From: CADEED01 sp041395625
Lineage (GTDB): Bacteria > Pseudomonadota > Gammaproteobacteria > Steroidobacterales > Steroidobacteraceae
DNA length: 64,000 nt
Assembly: GCA_041395625.1 (NCBI GenBank)
Contig: JAWLAE010000003.1
Coordinates: 310,001-374,000 of the forward strand
Direction: 5' to 3'
Shown here: piece after piece, positions 60,108 to 64,000 of the stretch
Layout of the letters: the number at the start of each line of letters is the position of its first letter
Position numbering within the stretch: the first letter of the stretch is position 1
The notes under the pieces: generated by a model
Databases searched by the model: none
What the model was told of the DNA's origin: nothing
What the model saw: the letters and a program-made list of their open reading frames with translations, nothing else
Translations under genes and position numbers: made by a program

Positions 60108-61441
60108 GCAATCTCACACCGCGCCAGATCTCACAAGAGCTCGACAAGCATATCGTCGGCCAGGCCGACGCCAAGCGTGCCGTCGCGATTGCCTTGCGCA
60201 ACCGCTGGCGGCGCATGCAGATCGACGAGCCGTTGCGCAGCGAGATAACGCCCAAGAATATCCTGATGATCGGGCCCACCGGTTGTGGCAAGACCGAGAT
60301 CGCGCGGCGTCTCGCACGGCTCGCCAATGCGCCGTTCGTCAAGGTCGAAGCGACCAAGTTCACCGAAGTGGGCTACGTCGGCCGCGAGGTCGATTCGATC
60401 ATCAAAGATCTGGCCGACGTCGCGGTAAAAATGGCGCGCGAGGAAGAGACCGAGAAGGTGCGGCATCGGGCTGCCGATGCCGCCGAAGAACGCGTGCTCG
60501 ATGCCCTGCTGCCAAAGCCCAAGATGACCGGCTTCTCGATCGACGCCGAGGCGCAGCCGCGCGACGCCGAGACGCGCCAGAAGTTTCGCAAGATGCTGCG
60601 CGAGAAACAGCTCGATGATCGCGAGATCGAGATCGAGCTGCGCGCCGTACCCGCGGGCGTCGAGATCATGGCGCCTCCGGGCATGGAAGAGATGCAGCAG
60701 CAGTTGCAGTCGATGTTCCAGAACCTGGGCGGCGGCCGCACGCACTCCCGTAAGGTGAAAGTGAAGGAGGCGCTGAAGCTGCTGACCGACGAAGAGGCGG
60801 CCAAGCTGGTCAACGAAGATGAGCTCAAGGCCCGCGCGCTGGTCAACGCCGAACAGAACGGCATCGTGTTCCTCGATGAGGTCGACAAGATCGCGCGCCG
60901 CCAGGACATGATGGGTGCCGACGTCTCACGCGAGGGTGTGCAACGCGATCTGCTGCCGCTGGTCGAGGGCAGCACCGTGGCGACCAAGTACGGCCCGATC
61001 AAGACCGATCACGTGCTGTTCATCGCGTCCGGCGCGTTCCATACATCGAAGCCTTCCGATCTCATTCCCGAGCTACAGGGGCGGTTTCCGATCCGCGTCG
61101 AGCTCAGGCCCCTGCTGGTCGAAGACTTCGTCAGGATCCTGACGGAACCCGATGCATCCCTCACGACGCAGTATCAGGCGCTGCTCGCCACCGAGCAGAT
61201 GCAGGTGGAATTTGCAGCCAGCGGCGTGCAGCGACTGGCCGAGATTGCGTTCAGCGTGAACGAGCGGACCGAGAACATCGGTGCGCGCCGCTTGCACACG
61301 GTGATGGAACGACTGCTCGAGACGGTGTCCTACGATGCATCGGAGAACGCCGGCGCAAGTCTCACCGTCGACTCCCGCTATGTCGATGAACACCTGGGCG
61401 ATCTCGCCAAGGACGAGGATCTCAGCCGCTACATTCTCTGA
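60104..61441 (+). CDS. hslU: ATP-dependent protease ATPase subunit HslU
   Basis: 445 residues. GPTGCGKTEIARRLA (Walker A), IVFLDEVDKIA (Walker B), an I domain of ~110 residues rich in charged helices, and the C-terminal DLSRYIL that inserts into HslV. Normal length. Confidence 0.97.
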   Translation: MSNLTPRQISQELDKHIVGQADAKRAVAIALRNRWRRMQIDEPLRSEITPKNILMIGPTGCGKTEIARRLARLANAPFVKVEATKFTEVGYVGREVDSIIKDLADVAVKMAREEETEKVRHRAADAAEERVLDALLPKPKMTGFSIDAEAQPRDAETRQKFRKMLREKQLDDREIEIELRAVPAGVEIMAPPGMEEMQQQLQSMFQNLGGGRTHSRKVKVKEALKLLTDEEAAKLVNEDELKARALVNAEQNGIVFLDEVDKIARRQDMMGADVSREGVQRDLLPLVEGSTVATKYGPIKTDHVLFIASGAFHTSKPSDLIPELQGRFPIRVELRPLLVEDFVRILTEPDASLTTQYQALLATEQMQVEFAASGVQRLAEIAFSVNERTENIGARRLHTVMERLLETVSYDASENAGASLTVDSRYVDEHLGDLAKDEDLSRYIL

Positions 61442-61507
61442 TGCCGCGGCGTCTTGCTTTTCTGTTAGTCTTGCGGTCGTGAATGCACTATCGCTGGTCG
61501 CGACGGC

Positions 61508-63220
61508 TTGAGTTCCAGATCGAATCCGTCGCCAGGTAGTGAGCCGACGTTCGTCGAGCTCTACACACCCAAGCTTGTCACCGTTCTGCGGGAAGGTTAC
61601 CGGCTCTCACACCTGCGGGCCGACGCGCTCGCAGGTCTCACGGTTGCGATCGTGGCGTTGCCGCTGTCGATGGCGATCGCTATCGCGTCCGGCGCGACGC
61701 CCGCACAAGGTCTGATCACCGCGATCATCGGTGGCTTCATCGTCTCGGCGCTCGGCGGCAGCCGCTTCCAGATTGGCGGTCCGGCGGGTGCCTTCATCGT
61801 GCTGGTCGCGGCCACTGTGCACACACATGGCATGGACGGCATGCTACTCGCCACGTTGCTCGCAGGCCTGATGCTGGCCGCGATCGGGCTGCTGCGACTC
61901 GGCACTTATATCAAGTTCATTCCATACCCGGTCACAGTGGGGTTCACGAGCGGTATTGCCGTGATCATTTTCGCCAGTCAGATCAAGGATCTGCTGGGAC
62001 TGACTTTGAGCGGGCCAGAGCCGGGGCCGATGGCCGACAAGTTGCCAGCGTTCTGGCACGTTCTACCAACCATGAGTCTTGCAGCGCTCGGCGTATCAGT
62101 GGCGACCATACTCGTGATCGCCATGCTCAAGCGGTTTCGTCCGCAGTGGCCTGGAATGCTGATTGCGGTGGCCGCGGCGGCGACCGCAACCTGGCTCTGG
62201 CACCTGCCGATCGAAACCATCGGCAGCCGTTTCGGCGGCATCGCAGCCAGTATGCCGATGCCGCGGATGCCGCAATGGGATCTCGCCAAAGTAGTGGTGG
62301 TCCTGCCGAGCGCCGTGGCATTCGCCTTATTAGGAGCGATCGAATCGCTGCTCTCTGCAGTGGTGGCGGATGGCATGACTGGTCGGCGCCACCGTTCCAA
62401 CTGCGAGTTGCTCGCTCAGGGCATCGGCAATGTGGCCTCGGCTTTTTTCGGGGGCGTGCCGGTCACCGGCACGATCGCCCGTACCGCTACCAACGTCCGC
62501 GCTGGTGCGCACGGGCCCGTGTCCGGCATGCTGCATGCGATCTTCTTGCTGCTGTTCGTACTGGTCGCAGCACCGCTAGCGGCATTCATTCCACTGGCAT
62601 GTCTGGCCGGTGTGCTGGTCGTCGTCGCCTGGAACATGATCGAGAAGCAGGCGTTTGCCACGTTGTTACGGGCATCGCGCGGCGATGCGCTCGTGCTGCT
62701 TGCGACACTCGGTCTGACCGTATTCCGCGACCTCACCGAGGCGATCATCGTTGGCTCGGTACTAGGCATGCTGCTGTTTATTCAGCGCATGTCGGAAACC
62801 ACAGCCATCGAGACGCACTCTCCGTTCGTCGCCGAAGACCAGGCGGACGACGCGGGCGCCGCACGTGCGCCCTATCACAGCGAGGTCACAGACAACTCAG
62901 GGGTGCTGGTCTATCGTATCTCGGGTGCCTTCTTCTTTGGCGCAGCGGCCTCGATCGGCTCGGTGCTGGAGCGAATCGGCGATCAGCACCGCAGCCTGAT
63001 AGTCGATTTCTCAGCCGTCCCGTTCGTCGACTCCACCGCGGCCCATACGATCAGCGGACTGGTGCAGCGCGCCGCACGTCGCGGTGTCGCCATCGTATTA
63101 TCGGGCGCCTCGCCAGGCGTGCAGCGCGAGTTGGCCGCGTATGGCCTGGATGCACCGGTGGTGCAGATGGCGGACTCGATCGAAACAGCGCGCGCGTCGC
63201 TCGCTGCAACGCACGGCTGA
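61508..63220 (+). CDS. SulP-family anion transporter with STAS domain
   Basis: 570 residues from TTG 61508. About twelve helices with ADALAGLTVAIVALPLSMAIAIA, FQIGGPAGAFIVLV and GGVPVTGTIARTATN. A C-terminal STAS domain has IVDFSAVPFVDSTAAHTI. Homologues carry sulfate, bicarbonate or dicarboxylates; substrate not determinable. Confidence 0.92.
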   Translation: MSSRSNPSPGSEPTFVELYTPKLVTVLREGYRLSHLRADALAGLTVAIVALPLSMAIAIASGATPAQGLITAIIGGFIVSALGGSRFQIGGPAGAFIVLVAATVHTHGMDGMLLATLLAGLMLAAIGLLRLGTYIKFIPYPVTVGFTSGIAVIIFASQIKDLLGLTLSGPEPGPMADKLPAFWHVLPTMSLAALGVSVATILVIAMLKRFRPQWPGMLIAVAAAATATWLWHLPIETIGSRFGGIAASMPMPRMPQWDLAKVVVVLPSAVAFALLGAIESLLSAVVADGMTGRRHRSNCELLAQGIGNVASAFFGGVPVTGTIARTATNVRAGAHGPVSGMLHAIFLLLFVLVAAPLAAFIPLACLAGVLVVVAWNMIEKQAFATLLRASRGDALVLLATLGLTVFRDLTEAIIVGSVLGMLLFIQRMSETTAIETHSPFVAEDQADDAGAARAPYHSEVTDNSGVLVYRISGAFFFGAAASIGSVLERIGDQHRSLIVDFSAVPFVDSTAAHTISGLVQRAARRGVAIVLSGASPGVQRELAAYGLDAPVVQMADSIETARASLAATHG

Positions 63221-63225
63221 TTGCA

Positions 63226-64000
63226 CTAGCGCGCGATGAAGCGAATCGTTCCCGCTGCGATGTTGGTCGCCGCCGCGGTACTGATGAGCAATGCCTCGCC
63301 TGGAACGGCGCGATTGATCAGATAGACCTGCAGTGGACCAGTCGCGGTGGCACGCAGTGCGACGGCGACTACCGCAGAGTCGCCGGTCTGTGCGAACTCG
63401 TGCGTGAACGGCGCGAACAAACCATTGGGCGACAGGATGGTCGGCACGCCAGGCGTCGCCCGCGGTACCTGCAGTAATCGCAGGTCACCCGCCGCCTGCT
63501 CGCCCAGCACGAGCAGCTCAGCGGCGTTCGCGCTGTACTGTATTGAGTTCGAATTGAGTCGATAGCCGGTCAGTAGCGCAGTACACCCGAACGGTCCACT
63601 GAACGGCGTGTCGCACAACCTCGGCTGCGTGACGAAACTGAGATCCTGGTCGAGATACGCGACCCGCGAACCGTCGATGGCGAATACCGGCGTGCTGGGC
63701 GCACGCCCCGCGGCGCCCGGAAACAGCGTGACGCGAACCTGCGGTGCGCCACGATCGTAGCCGAAGATATCCGGGTCGAGATTGGCGGATGCAAACGCGA
63801 TCCGATTCCGGTCCACAGAGGCCACCGGCCGACCGAAGCCGGCGAATTCCTCACTCAGCAACGCTTCGTTCTGCGGATTCGCAATTATCAGTTCGTAGAC
63901 GCCGCGCAGATTGGTCAAATTGCGCGTTTGGCGGAACAGCACCCGCGCCGAATCGGGTGAGACGAACACCTGGTCCGTCTGCCAGCCGCCGTTGGTGTAA
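63226..64000 (-). CDS. TolB/propeller-like secreted protein, C-terminal part (partial at window end)
   Basis: The frame is open to the window edge, so the N-terminus is missing; about 258 residues are seen. Strand-turn repeats such as SPDSARVLFRQTRN, ASVDRNRIAFASANLDPDIFGY, AIDGSRVAYLDQDLSF and SANAAELLVLGEQ resemble TolB/WD40-type blades. Two cysteines (RLCDTPF, FGCTALL) could pair. Function unknown. Confidence 0.7.
   Translation of the reverse strand, partial: YTNGGWQTDQVFVSPDSARVLFRQTRNLTNLRGVYELIIANPQNEALLSEEFAGFGRPVASVDRNRIAFASANLDPDIFGYDRGAPQVRVTLFPGAAGRAPSTPVFAIDGSRVAYLDQDLSFVTQPRLCDTPFSGPFGCTALLTGYRLNSNSIQYSANAAELLVLGEQAAGDLRLLQVPRATPGVPTILSPNGLFAPFTHEFAQTGDSAVVAVALRATATGPLQVYLINRAVPGEALLISTAAATNIAAGTIRFIAR

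Overview
The window is about 64 kb of GC-rich DNA. Codon use is strongly G/C-ending outside one island. The gene blocks are typical of a deep-branching gammaproteobacterium, probably near Xanthomonadales, Nevskiales or Steroidobacteraceae. Supporting blocks are tamA-tamB, polA/engB/cytochrome c4/dsbA, comM-ubiK-amtB, algZ-algR, and dapF-DUF484-xerC-hslV-hslU. The arginine operon carries an N-acyl-ornithine transcarbamylase of the Xanthomonas/Bacteroides type. The lineage is inferred from this content; no marker gene was compared.

Layout. 1-5.1 kb: outer-membrane assembly genes tamA (3' end) and tamB, then an AlkB-like dioxygenase. 5.1-12.3 kb: a membrane Ser/Thr kinase, a small secreted protein and an ECF sigma factor on the minus strand, with a large beta-propeller lipoprotein diverging. 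12.3-16.6 kb: a YjbR-like protein and a flavinylation locus (FMN-binding protein, ApbE, four-helix membrane protein, and a methyltransferase with a twin-arginine leader). 16.6-25.0 kb: argR with a clear promoter/operator, then argG, a BioD-like P-loop gene, argC, argD, N-acylornithine transcarbamylase, argB and argH. 25.0-26.3 kb: a thioesterase, a small membrane protein and an LptM-META lipoprotein.

26.5-34.7 kb is an AT-richer accessory island. It holds four RHS C-terminal toxin tips, each followed by a small putative immunity gene. In the middle sits a decayed 'recombinase in trio' (RIT) element. Both ends of this element abut the same RHS core sequence in inverted orientation, so an inverted repeat of about 0.5 kb flanks three frameshifted tyrosine recombinases. 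A relic of a second RIT end lies at 26.5-26.8 kb. A vapBC-like pair with an internally deleted toxin follows.

36-48.5 kb: polA split into two ATGA-overlapping reading frames, phospholipase D, YegP, an SDR with a signal peptide, an acyltransferase, an outer-membrane barrel, a candidate small RNA beside engB, cytochrome c4, a frameshifted dsbA, corA, tRNA-Arg(CCG), a vapBC pair bounded by a partial tRNA repeat, and cytochrome c5. 48.5-64 kb: comM, ubiK, amtB behind a sigma-54 promoter, DUF4124, a beta-hydroxyacid dehydrogenase, algZR, a ferredoxin-type reductase, a CoA-binding protein, dapF, DUF484, xerC, hslVU, a SulP transporter and a partial propeller protein.

The best leads are: (1) the RIT/RHS arrangement, where RIT ends supply in-frame starts to RHS tips; (2) the arginine operon, whose transcarbamylase lacks two residues diagnostic of the N-acetyl enzyme and which contains an unexplained BioD-like gene; (3) the flavinylation locus with an apparently exported methyltransferase; and (4) a structured, terminator-ended RNA next to engB.
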